Shown here: in pieces, positions 21,340 to 29,789 of the stretch
Layout: each line of letters opens with the position of its first letter
Numbering within the stretch: position 1 is the first letter of the stretch
Source of the DNA: a virus
Strand: one strand, 5' to 3'
DNA length: 30,359 nucleotides
Virus record (IMG/VR): IMGVR_UViG_3300035660_001487
Coordinates: 1-30,359 of that record
The notes under the pieces: generated by a model
Seen by the model: only the letters and a program-made list of their open reading frames with translations
What the model was told of the DNA's origin: nothing
Database searches by the model: none
Program-made: the position numbers and the translations under genes

Positions 21340-21893
21340 GTAATCTCTACTATCCAGACCTCCAGATGGCGACCCTCAAGAAAACGCCGACTTGGCTGAC
21401 CGAGGAGGCGCGGTACGAGACTGGCTTCGTGCAGCGGAACCGCGTGCGTTCCCGGCCTCTCTACACGTTCGAACTCGCCTACGAGATCCTCACGGTGGCG
21501 CAATACGAATCGCTCCTGAACTTCTTCCACCAGCACGCCGGGATGTTCGAGGCCTTCTGGTTCCGCGACTACACCGATCTCACCCCGGTCGGGAGAACCT
21601 TCGCGACTGCGGATGGCGCTTCACTGCGCTACAAACTGCCGCACGATGCCATGGATAGCGCCGCGATCTATGTGAACGGGATCGGGGTGGCACCCACGGT
21701 GGATCTCGCCACCGGCGTGGTGACCTTCGCGGTCGCGCCGGCCGCGGCCTCGGTGCTTTCCTATAGCGCCACGGTCGTGCGCTACCGGGCACGCTTCGGG
21801 AACGACGATCTGGTTTCGCAGCGCCACAAATTCATCGCCTACGGCGGCGAGGTGACCTTGCTGCAGGTGGCGATCGGGGATTACGATTTCTGA
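21336..21893 (+). CDS. DUF2460-like distal tail protein (GTA gp12-like)
   Basis: A 185-residue protein starting in an ATGA overlap. Features: YYPDLQMATLKKTPTWLTE near the N-terminus, R-x-R-P-L-Y-T-F-E-L-A-Y-E-I-L, a segment NFFHQHAGMFEAFWFRDYTD and a C-terminal IAYGGEVTLLQVAIGDYDF. The order (N-terminal strand, F-x-x-x-x-G-x-x-x-x-F-x-F-x-D-x-x-D, C-terminal beta half) is that of DUF2460, represented in gene transfer agents and many siphoviruses, a ring protein at the end of the tail tube. The set DUF2460, DUF2163/BR0599, NlpC/P60, hub seen next is the classic GTA-type tail-tip gene order, which strengthens the call. It overlaps the next gene by one base. Confidence 0.75.
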   Translation: MSNLYYPDLQMATLKKTPTWLTEEARYETGFVQRNRVRSRPLYTFELAYEILTVAQYESLLNFFHQHAGMFEAFWFRDYTDLTPVGRTFATADGASLRYKLPHDAMDSAAIYVNGIGVAPTVDLATGVVTFAVAPAAASVLSYSATVVRYRARFGNDDLVSQRHKFIAYGGEVTLLQVAIGDYDF

Positions 21894-22786
21894 TGGGCAA
21901 ACTGGGGCCGAGCGAACTGATCGCCCACGCCGAGGCCGATGAGCGGCGGTTCAGCGATCTGCTGGTGGTGGAGTTGGCGGACGGATCCACCATGCACCGG
22001 ATCTGCAATTTCGATCTGATTCTCGACGTGGATGTGGGGGACGGGTGGGGCGTCCAGAGTTTCTACCCGATTCCGTTCGTGCGCTCGGAAATCACCAGCG
22101 AGTCAGATCTCACTATCGAGGATACTATGATCACCTTGCCCAATGTGGAACTATCGTGGAGCCAGGCCGCAACACCCTTCGCGATGGCACTCGGGCAGGC
22201 GGCACGGATCGGGTTGCTTGACGGCGCGGTTCTGCGTCTCTACCTCTACGATCACGAGGCCGGCGAGGTCTTCTATCACAGCGACTGGCTGGTGGGCGAC
22301 ATCCCGCAGATCACGCGCGTCTCGATCGCCGTGCACCTGCAGAGTTACGACATCGAGATCGACCGTCAATCGCCACCCTGCGTGTTTGGTGAGAGTTGCA
22401 ATAACGCCGTCTACGACGCGATCTGCGGGCTGAACCCGGCCCTCTACACCTACGAGGCCACGGCCGGCCTGGATGGCGGCCAGTGGGACCTGTGGAGTGA
22501 CCGCGCCGAGGCGGATGGCACGTGGGACCTGGCCATGTTGGAGTTCCTGACCGGCTCGAACGCGGGACTGCGGCGGTTGGTGCGCAAGTATTACGCCCCG
22601 GGCATCGAAGGCTGGAGTCGCTTCATCTTCACCCACGCACTGCCGGCACCCACCATGGCCGGAGACGAGTTCCAGGTCACGCTCGGCTGCACCAAGAGCC
22701 TGACCATATGCACCACGCGGTTCGTCAATCAGGCGCGGTTCCGTGGGTTCCCTTACATACCGAAACCCGAGGTGATGTTGCCGTGA
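21893..22786 (+). CDS. DUF2163 / BR0599-like tail tip protein (GTA gp13-like)
   Basis: A 297-residue protein starting at the ATG in TGATG. The N-terminal half (HAEADERRFSDLLVVELADG, then ATPFAMALGQ) is beta-rich. The C-terminal half has the BR0599 pattern: C163-x5-C169-x8-C178-G-L-N, then C266-x6-C273 and N-Q-A-R-F-R-G-F-P. In GTA and lambda gpL-like hubs the conserved Cys bind an iron-sulfur cluster; C169, C178, C266 and C273 match those positions, so a cluster is likely, while C163 is extra. The protein forms part of the tail-tip ring below the distal tail protein. It overlaps the peptidase gene by four bases (GTGA). Confidence 0.75.
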   Translation: MGKLGPSELIAHAEADERRFSDLLVVELADGSTMHRICNFDLILDVDVGDGWGVQSFYPIPFVRSEITSESDLTIEDTMITLPNVELSWSQAATPFAMALGQAARIGLLDGAVLRLYLYDHEAGEVFYHSDWLVGDIPQITRVSIAVHLQSYDIEIDRQSPPCVFGESCNNAVYDAICGLNPALYTYEATAGLDGGQWDLWSDRAEADGTWDLAMLEFLTGSNAGLRRLVRKYYAPGIEGWSRFIFTHALPAPTMAGDEFQVTLGCTKSLTICTTRFVNQARFRGFPYIPKPEVMLP

Positions 22787-23211
22787 CTGCGGCCCTCGAA
22801 ACCCGGATTCGCGCAGAGGCCCTCTCGTGGGTGGGGACGCCGTTCCACAACGCGGCGGCCATCAAGGGCGTCGGGGTGGACTGCGTGCGGTTCCTGATCG
22901 AGGTGCTGGCCTCCTGCGGGCTGCTCGAGCGCTTCGAGCCTGCTGAGTATCCTGCGAACTGGCACCTTCACGAAGATCGAGAGCGCTACCTGGAGCGGAT
23001 CGGCGACTTCTGTGACCCCGTCCAGGAACCGTTGCGCGTCGGGGACGTGTTGCTCTACCGCCTCGGGCGCTGCGTCGCGCACGGTGCCCTTTACATCGGG
23101 CAGGATCAGGTGGTGCACGCTGCCGGCCGCGAAGTCATGGTGGATCGGGTTGATGCGCCAACGCTGGCCACTCGTTACGCGGGCGCCTGGAGACTCCGAT
23201 GCCTGCGATGA
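22783..23211 (+). CDS. NlpC/P60 family peptidase (GTA gp14-like tail tip)
   Basis: A 142-residue protein with a GTG start overlapping the previous stop (GTGA). It carries WVGTPFHNAAAIKGVGVDC, with catalytic C34 in G-V-D-C, then the histidine H100 in CVAHGALYIG and H112 in VVHAAGRE, the Cys-His-His arrangement of NlpC/P60 papain-like peptidases. In GTA-type tails the equivalent protein cuts the peptide cross-links of peptidoglycan during DNA entry. It is short and without signal peptide, as expected for a virion tail-tip enzyme. It overlaps the hub gene by 13 bases. Confidence 0.82.
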   Translation: MTAALETRIRAEALSWVGTPFHNAAAIKGVGVDCVRFLIEVLASCGLLERFEPAEYPANWHLHEDRERYLERIGDFCDPVQEPLRVGDVLLYRLGRCVAHGALYIGQDQVVHAAGREVMVDRVDAPTLATRYAGAWRLRCLR

Positions 23212-26200
23212 TCGGGACCGTGATCATGGGCGGCATAGGATACATCGTGGCCGGCCCCACCGGCGCGCGCTGGGGGATGGTCCTGGGTTCGCTGTTGTTC
23301 GGCGGCAACCGAGGGCGTGCGGCCGGCGCTAAGGCCAGCCCCGAGAAGTTGCAAATCACCTGGCCGGGCAAGGGCCAACCGTTGCCCATCCTATACGGGA
23401 AGACCCGGATCGCGGGCAGCATGATCTGGTACGGGGCCTTCGCGGCGACCAAGCAGACCGAGGGCGACAGTGCAGGGAAGAAGAGTCCCTCGACCGAGGT
23501 CAGTTACTACACCTACACGGCCGGGTTCGCCGCGGCGCTCTGCGAGGGGCAGATCACCGGCATTCCGAAGATCTGGGCGAATGACAAACTGATCGACATC
23601 ACCAAGGTGTCGGTCCTGTTCGTGGCGGGCGCGGTTCCTCAGGCATCCGATACCTACATCGACGGCCACCTTGCGGCCGGCCAGTTCTCACTCACCTATC
23701 CGGGTGTAGCCTACATGATCTTCCGTGACTACCCGTTGGGCCGCAGTCCCGCCATCCCCAACTTCACGTTCGAGGCTTGGCGCAGCGGGGCCCAGGTGAT
23801 GGTAAGCAACCCGAACATCCCGAGCGCCTTCGGGATCTGGGCGGACTCGGCCGCAGGCGACCTCAACCCGGTGCTCTGCCTGCTCGACTATCTGACCAAC
23901 GAGCAATATGGCTGCTCGATTCCGATCGGTCGCATTGACGTGCCCAGCTTCATGGATGTCGCCGAGTATTGCTCGCTGGTCAGTCTCTACGGAAGCCCCT
24001 TCATCTCGGACCGCCAAAGCGGCCTGCAGCACGTCGAGGAGCTGTTGGCGCTATTCGATGGGATTCTGACTTACTGGCAGGGCCAGTTCCACCTGCGCGT
24101 GCGCGACCATTGGGCGAGTTCGTGGCCCAATGGCGAGGGCGCGACCACCTACGGGTTGGCGAGCGCCGAGATCGCCAATAGTATCCATCCCCGCCGCACT
24201 GCGCGCGGCTGCGTCGCCGCGAACTCCCGGCTCTTCGCCGTCACCAGTATGGTGAATCCGACTACCACCATCGAGACCGCGCTCCTCTACTACTCGACGG
24301 ATGGTGGGAAAAGCTGGACAGGGCTTGGCGCCCTCGAATCCACGGTGACCTGGGATGAGTCATTCAACCCCGACGTGATCGCCGGCCCGGATGGGCTCGT
24401 GCACGTGGCCTGGGTGGCGCGGCGCGACGATGATTTCCGCTGGGCAGTGCATTACCGAGCCCTCGATCCCGAGACCTTGGGGTGGGTGACCGCGATCGTG
24501 GATCTGACCGATGACAGCGGCGGAGCCAACTGGCTGGCCGGCCAGAAGGCGCAGGACGTGGTACTCTCCGTGGATGGACTCGGCTACCTACACGCCGCCA
24601 TCCAGTGCCCGACTGCCGAACCTGGTGCGACTCCGGACCAACAGGAATTGCATTATAGTTGGCGCGATCTCAACGATCCCGATCCTACCGCCTGGTCCGT
24701 GCCCTCTCGAATCACCGACTTCGCCGACACTGCGGATAAAGCCTGGGCGGATATTGTGAATGACCGCAATGGCATTTGCCACATTTCCTATGTCCTCATC
24801 ACTACCTGGCGTGATTCTCGCTATCGGAGCGGGCGACTGCGGCAACGCAGTGATGGACCAGGCCTAGGGATCCTCCACGGGATGCCGCGCACTTTTGCGG
24901 CCGAAGTGAGTGTCACGGGTATGCCGGGACCGCCCAACTGGAATCAGGATGTGAATGGCGAGTGTTACTTCGATATGCCGATGTGGCAGACTGTAACGGT
25001 TCGGCTCACGGTCGGCAATAACAAACTTGACGATTACACCTATATCGGCAACTTCTGGGTTGCCGACCCCGCGACCGAGGACCCGTACCTGGCGGGAGGC
25101 GCGTCCTACTCGGTGCGGTACGTGACGTTCTCACGTTTGACGCCCACCACCGTCTCGGAGACGGTGGCCGTGGTGGCGACGGGAGTGGATGCCGGCGCCT
25201 ACTCCGCGATCGCGCTCGGCGGCGCGAACATGGATCTACCGATGATCGTCTGGTGCGGGACTGACACCGGCACGGGGTGGGACGAGAGCCAGGTCTGGTA
25301 TTCGGAGCGGTCGGGTGGCACGTGGACCTCGAAGTTCCTCATCTCCGATGATGCGGCCATGGCTACGGCCATCCAAAAGCAGGTGGATCTGTGCGTGGAC
25401 ACCAGCGGGCGCCCGACCATCCTGTGGTCTGGACCGGGGCCCAGCTATGCGACTGCACAGATCTGGCGCCGCAAGCGACGCGACGACGGAACCTGGCTGG
25501 TCATCCGGAACTGCACACTCAACCCCGTTGCGAATCTCGTCATGCCGCACACCATCTGGCACCAGTGGATGCCTGTCGGTTATCCTCTGGGCCTGTTCTA
25601 TCTGGATGTTGCCTCAACTATCGACCCAGGGCGCAATGTGGATTTCAATGATACAAATCTACCTCCTCCCTTCCCACCCGCGACGACCGTTCATGGTTTT
25701 TGGAGCGCCGATGCCGTGAGTTGGTACAGCGATAGCGGCTGGCTCGATCGCTACTGGGTGGAGATCACCGTTCAAGCAGATACGACGGCTGTCCTGCATT
25801 ATACTCAATTGCCGGACGCGCTGGGCAACGACTACGGTGGGGATGCGGAGTTCACCATCCGGGCCATGGATTACATTGAAGGAAAGCCGCCGGTAATCGC
25901 ACGCCGCGGCAACCGCGACACCAAGAATGCCTACCGGGTCGGCTATGTCGACCGCTCCAATGACTACAATGATGCCGTCGCGGAGCGCCAGGAAGACTGG
26001 TCCGTGATCGAGACCGGCAAGCGGCCCGAGGACATTCGACTCCCTGCCGTCACCACCGCCGTAGTGGCCGACAAGATCGCATCCCACCTGTTGATGCAGA
26101 ACTCCTTCGAGGGCATTGGGGTGACACTGACGGTAGGACCGCGGATTGCCTTCCTCATTCCACCCGCCGCGGTGATTATGTGGGAGGATCCCGATTACTC

Positions 26201-26285
26201 CGATTCGCCCGTCCGCCTTCGCGTGGCCTCCATCCAGGAGGAGAAGGCCGGAATCTATGCGTTACAATGCGTGGAGGAACCCTAG
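23199..26285 (+). CDS. Tail hub (GTA gp15-like) with inserted sialidase-like beta-propeller
   Basis: A 1028-residue protein. Residues 1-335 begin with a Gly-rich hydrophobic leader (MIGGVxGG-type), then QITWPGKGQPLPILYGK and a LNPVLCLLDYLTNEQYGC segment, typical of the GTA gp15 / phage-tail-hub group. The C-terminal part (about 810-1028) has KNAYRVGYVDRSNDYNDAV, then ATTAVVADKIASHLLMQNSF and an F-L-I-P end, the Phage-tail_3-like domain. Between them (about 345-800) is a foreign block with an Asp-box (Y-S-T-D-G-G-K-S-W at about 365) and at least five D/G-x-H-x-x-[WY] blade-like repeats such as IAGPDGLVHVAWV, a sialidase-type beta-propeller. The hub's usual far C-terminal domain is found instead at the start of the next gene. 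The stop overlaps the next GTG (TAGTG). Confidence 0.78.
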   Translation: MPAMIGTVIMGGIGYIVAGPTGARWGMVLGSLLFGGNRGRAAGAKASPEKLQITWPGKGQPLPILYGKTRIAGSMIWYGAFAATKQTEGDSAGKKSPSTEVSYYTYTAGFAAALCEGQITGIPKIWANDKLIDITKVSVLFVAGAVPQASDTYIDGHLAAGQFSLTYPGVAYMIFRDYPLGRSPAIPNFTFEAWRSGAQVMVSNPNIPSAFGIWADSAAGDLNPVLCLLDYLTNEQYGCSIPIGRIDVPSFMDVAEYCSLVSLYGSPFISDRQSGLQHVEELLALFDGILTYWQGQFHLRVRDHWASSWPNGEGATTYGLASAEIANSIHPRRTARGCVAANSRLFAVTSMVNPTTTIETALLYYSTDGGKSWTGLGALESTVTWDESFNPDVIAGPDGLVHVAWVARRDDDFRWAVHYRALDPETLGWVTAIVDLTDDSGGANWLAGQKAQDVVLSVDGLGYLHAAIQCPTAEPGATPDQQELHYSWRDLNDPDPTAWSVPSRITDFADTADKAWADIVNDRNGICHISYVLITTWRDSRYRSGRLRQRSDGPGLGILHGMPRTFAAEVSVTGMPGPPNWNQDVNGECYFDMPMWQTVTVRLTVGNNKLDDYTYIGNFWVADPATEDPYLAGGASYSVRYVTFSRLTPTTVSETVAVVATGVDAGAYSAIALGGANMDLPMIVWCGTDTGTGWDESQVWYSERSGGTWTSKFLISDDAAMATAIQKQVDLCVDTSGRPTILWSGPGPSYATAQIWRRKRRDDGTWLVIRNCTLNPVANLVMPHTIWHQWMPVGYPLGLFYLDVASTIDPGRNVDFNDTNLPPPFPPATTVHGFWSADAVSWYSDSGWLDRYWVEITVQADTTAVLHYTQLPDALGNDYGGDAEFTIRAMDYIEGKPPVIARRGNRDTKNAYRVGYVDRSNDYNDAVAERQEDWSVIETGKRPEDIRLPAVTTAVVADKIASHLLMQNSFEGIGVTLTVGPRIAFLIPPAAVIMWEDPDYSDSPVRLRVASIQEEKAGIYALQCVEEP

Positions 26286-29200
26286 TGCCGAGCGGTTTCG
26301 AGAACTATGATCTCCAACAGGGCAATCCCGGGGAGGGCGCGGCCAACTGGTGGCTGGTGGATGCCGGCGACACAGTCGGAGTGCTCTGGGAAGAGCCGGC
26401 CGAACTCGCGGACGGCAAACTGCGATTGCGCATGATCCTGGGCGGGAGCGACGACTGGGCGGGGTGCGTGGTCTACCGCAGTTGGGGGCCGGCTGATTAT
26501 CGGCCATGGGCTTATTGCTCCTACAAGAGCATCATCGGCGAGGTGATCAACGGCGCATTGGCGCCTGGCGCCCTTGTGGATCCCGCCGCCACCGTGGACG
26601 TGGATCTCTCTGCCTCCTCGGGCACCCTGGTCAGCACCGACGATGCTGGTTGGGCGATGGGCGCCAACCTGTGTGTGATCGGGAACGAGATCATCTCGTG
26701 GAAGACGCAAACGCTGCTCGCCGCGAACCAGTACCGGCTCACCGGGCTCCGGCGTGCCTGGTTCGATACCGAGCAGGCCAACCATGCCATCGGGTCGGCT
26801 TTCTACGTGCTTTCGCCCAATCAACCCACGTTGGATTTGCCCGAGAACGAGGACGGTATCACCTTCAACCACAAGCCGGTCTCTTATAACGGCGGCGGGA
26901 TCATGCAGGACATCTCGGGCGTGGGTATCGAGACCGTCACGTTGACCAGCCGCGGGCTGCACCTCGAATACCAACCCGGGCGCACCAAACAATTCGTGGC
27001 CGGTGAGACCCTGAATCACGGCGATTATGTCTACCTCAAGGCGGCCGGCCAGCGCGTCTGGAAGGCGGTTTCGGCGAGTCCTGCACGCCTGGGCTTCGTG
27101 CAGGCCCCAGGTCCGCCCGTCAACGCAGGCGAGAAGGTCTACGTGCAGCTGGACGGGTTGTTCACCTTATCGCCCCACGCGACCCCCTCGTGGGGCCCTG
27201 GGGATCTTTTGTATCTGACGGCCGCCACCGCTGGGGACGTGGCCACTGTCGATGATACCTACTCGGCCGTGGCGCTCGTGACCGACTCGGCGACTGCCGA
27301 GATCCTCATCTTCTCGCCGCAACCAGGCGGGGGCGGTGGCGCGGGCCATCCCCAAATACACGGCGTCTTGGATCATCTCGCCGGCACCTATCCCCGCGTG
27401 CACCTTGCGCAGAATCTCATCCCCGATGGTGAGTTCTCCACGGTGCAGGCTGGAGTGATGCCTTGGTGGGGCGACGATTACGGGCCGGTCACATTCGCCC
27501 GCATCAGCAGCGAGTCCTACGTGGGCGAAGGTTGCCTGAAGATCAGCGGCCGAACCGAGATCAATACGGCCGCGGGAATCTTCCCCCTTTTCAGAACGGC
27601 TGCTGTGGGCGACTCCTACCTGCCGGTCTCCGAGAACCGGATCTACTCGGTGGAGGTCGTAGGGAGGGCCAGCGCGGGAACCGGCAACCGACTGCAGGTG
27701 ATCCTCCACTATTACACATTGGCTGGCGGCCCACTTGGTACCTACACGGCGGGTGATGCCAACCCGCCAACCGCCCTCTGGGTGGCTATTGCAGACGTCG
27801 AGGTGGGTGACGCGACCGCCAACCCCTTCCCGGTGGGCACCCGCCTTCTGCGCGTAGAGGTGCGGGACATCTCCAGCAACGTCACCGCCGAGAACCTGAT
27901 CGGAGCCGTGGTGTTTTACGGCCAGAGTGACTCGTCAAATGACCACGATCCTGTCACGCTCAAGGCCGGGCACGATCCTGCTCTCTCGATCAGCGGCCAG
28001 GAACTCGATCTCGCGGATGTGTTGACACCGACCGAACACACCTCCATCGGCGACGGCGCGCCGCACCACGCACGGGCGCATACAGTCACGGTGGTGGCGG
28101 ACCATCCAGTAACAGGCGGGGCTGCCTTGCAGAGTACGCGCATCAACGCGGCGGGCACCGGCTGGGAGTGGATTACGCCCTGGCTCGGAGGCGGTGGCGC
28201 TTCCGCGTACCGCCAGGTGCAGTTCGTCCTCTTCGTAGATGGCGTTCAGGTGCTCGGGACGCAACGCAAGAACTTCCAAATCACTCTTCCTGAGGCGATG
28301 ACGCTCAAAGAGGTCCACCTGATCTGCAAGACCGCGCCCACCGGCTCGGATATGGTTTTCGACGTGAACCTCGACGGCGGTACCATCTTCACCACTGTAG
28401 GCAACCGGCCGAAGATCGTGGTGAGTGCATACAGTGGCACCAGCGGAACACCGGATATCACGGCGGCTGTGAAGAACTCCGTACTCACCGTTGACTGCGA
28501 TCAGAAGGATTCCAATGATGTCGGTGCTGATGTTACTGTCGAGATTCGCGCCCAGGCGCAGGCGGGCGGTTCGGTGTGGTTCAACGGGGCCGGGGCACCT
28601 GGCGCGGGGACCGGAAATGACGGAGACTACTACCTGCGGACCTCCAATGGCGATGTGTACCAGAAAGTCGGGGGCTCGTGGGGTTCGCCCATCGAGAACC
28701 TGACGGGTCCGGCGGGCGCAAGCACCTTCGACGCCCTGACCGACACACCGGCCAATAAGACCGGCAGTTCACTGAAGGTTGCGCGCGTCAACGTTGGCGA
28801 GACGGCGCTTGAGTACCGTGCGTTCGTGCATACGGATCTGGGCGGCGTGTCCTCGGATCAGCACCATGCGGCCGTCACCGTCGCCGACAGCACCACCATT
28901 GATCTCACCCTTGCCGGCCAGCAGATCAGCGGCGCGGCGATCTCGCAGATGAGCATCACCGCCGACGCCAGTGGCCTGAAACTCTCAGGCGATGCGACCT
29001 CGCCGGGCAACAACAAAGTCTATGGCACTGATGGGGCCGGCACGAAGGGCTGGAAGGCCGATCCAGCGGGCGGCGGCGGCGGCATGTCCTTCTTCGACAC
29101 TCCCGGCAAGATGTTCGGCGTGCTACCAGCCGGGGCATCCTATTCAGTCATCGGATGTGGCCTGGGTGCGGGTGGCACACCATCACTCGACAATGACGCA

Positions 29201-29716
29201 ACCACATCCTGGATGAAGTACACCTGTGTAGCCACCTCCGGTCAGAGTGGGGGACATATTACGAGTGTGTACACCTACACTCGCCGCCAGCATAACCCGA
29301 CCTTCCTGATACACATAAAGACCGGGGCAAGTGTTGCCGCGATGCGATGTTGGAGTGGCTTCACTTCCGCCGCCCTAGGCAACGCCGACGATCCAGCCGT
29401 GAGTCTCGCGGCCTTCCGCTACAGTAGCGGTGTCTCGGCGAACTGGTACTGCTGCTGCAAGGACGGGGCCACGATGAACGCCGTGGACAGCGGGATCGCC
29501 TGCGCGGCCGCGACCAGTTTCTGGCTGAAAATCATCATCAACGACGGCGCGGGCACGGTGGACTTCTACATTGACGGGGTGCTGAAGCAAACCCTCAACG
29601 CCAACTTGCCAGCGGCGGCGACTGATCTTGGGGTTTGGGCTTGGTACTTTTACACGACTGAAGATGTGGCGAAGACCATGAGTTTTGCGGGATGGATGTG
29701 CTCGCGCGCCTCATAG
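26285..29716 (+). CDS. Tail fibre with hub C-terminal domain and lectin-like tip
   Basis: A 1143-residue protein with a GTG start in TAGTG, six bases after GGAGGA. Residues about 1-185 (LRMILGGSDDWAGCVVYRS, NQYRLTGLRRAWFDTEQA) look like the C-terminal part of GTA gp15-type hubs. Then come beta domains, a Gly-rich hinge (about 347), a carbohydrate-binding-like domain (about 370-540, NLIPDGEF), a HARAH segment near 596, a segment with GAGAPGAGTGNDGDYYLRT followed by LTGPAGAS (about 766-810) common in phage fibres, a second Gly-rich hinge (about 925) and a C-terminal domain (about 934-1143) with WLKIIINDGAGTVDFYIDGV, a jelly-roll lectin pattern. The lectin end probably binds the host surface. 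This is a chimera of hub tail and fibre. Confidence 0.72.
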   Translation: MPSGFENYDLQQGNPGEGAANWWLVDAGDTVGVLWEEPAELADGKLRLRMILGGSDDWAGCVVYRSWGPADYRPWAYCSYKSIIGEVINGALAPGALVDPAATVDVDLSASSGTLVSTDDAGWAMGANLCVIGNEIISWKTQTLLAANQYRLTGLRRAWFDTEQANHAIGSAFYVLSPNQPTLDLPENEDGITFNHKPVSYNGGGIMQDISGVGIETVTLTSRGLHLEYQPGRTKQFVAGETLNHGDYVYLKAAGQRVWKAVSASPARLGFVQAPGPPVNAGEKVYVQLDGLFTLSPHATPSWGPGDLLYLTAATAGDVATVDDTYSAVALVTDSATAEILIFSPQPGGGGGAGHPQIHGVLDHLAGTYPRVHLAQNLIPDGEFSTVQAGVMPWWGDDYGPVTFARISSESYVGEGCLKISGRTEINTAAGIFPLFRTAAVGDSYLPVSENRIYSVEVVGRASAGTGNRLQVILHYYTLAGGPLGTYTAGDANPPTALWVAIADVEVGDATANPFPVGTRLLRVEVRDISSNVTAENLIGAVVFYGQSDSSNDHDPVTLKAGHDPALSISGQELDLADVLTPTEHTSIGDGAPHHARAHTVTVVADHPVTGGAALQSTRINAAGTGWEWITPWLGGGGASAYRQVQFVLFVDGVQVLGTQRKNFQITLPEAMTLKEVHLICKTAPTGSDMVFDVNLDGGTIFTTVGNRPKIVVSAYSGTSGTPDITAAVKNSVLTVDCDQKDSNDVGADVTVEIRAQAQAGGSVWFNGAGAPGAGTGNDGDYYLRTSNGDVYQKVGGSWGSPIENLTGPAGASTFDALTDTPANKTGSSLKVARVNVGETALEYRAFVHTDLGGVSSDQHHAAVTVADSTTIDLTLAGQQISGAAISQMSITADASGLKLSGDATSPGNNKVYGTDGAGTKGWKADPAGGGGGMSFFDTPGKMFGVLPAGASYSVIGCGLGAGGTPSLDNDATTSWMKYTCVATSGQSGGHITSVYTYTRRQHNPTFLIHIKTGASVAAMRCWSGFTSAALGNADDPAVSLAAFRYSSGVSANWYCCCKDGATMNAVDSGIACAAATSFWLKIIINDGAGTVDFYIDGVLKQTLNANLPAAATDLGVWAWYFYTTEDVAKTMSFAGWMCSRAS

Positions 29717-29724
29717 GAGAACCC

Positions 29725-29739
29725 ATAGCCCGAGGCTAT
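29725..29739 (+). promoter_or_regulatory. Small hairpin upstream of a 14-codon frame
   Basis: ATAGCC pairs with GGCTAT around a CGA loop. It lies in the gap between the fibre gene and the next short frame. The GAGG in the loop and 3' arm could act as the ribosome binding site of the 29744 frame and would be partly hidden by the stem. It may be fortuitous. Confidence 0.3.
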
Positions 29740-29743
29740 CAAA

Positions 29744-29788
29744 ATGCCACTACCCGACCTGCAAACCTACCTGGTGCTGAGGAACTAA
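29744..29788 (+). CDS. Possible 14-residue leader-like ORF
   Basis: MPLPDLQTYLVLRN from ATG 29744 to TAA 29786-29788, with GAGG nine bases upstream. The stop codon is one base before the GTG of the next gene, so translation could be coupled to it. It is too short to assess by composition and may be a remnant or chance frame; it is listed because it fills the 73-base gap between two fibre genes. Confidence 0.25.
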   Translation: MPLPDLQTYLVLRN

Positions 29789-29789
29789 C

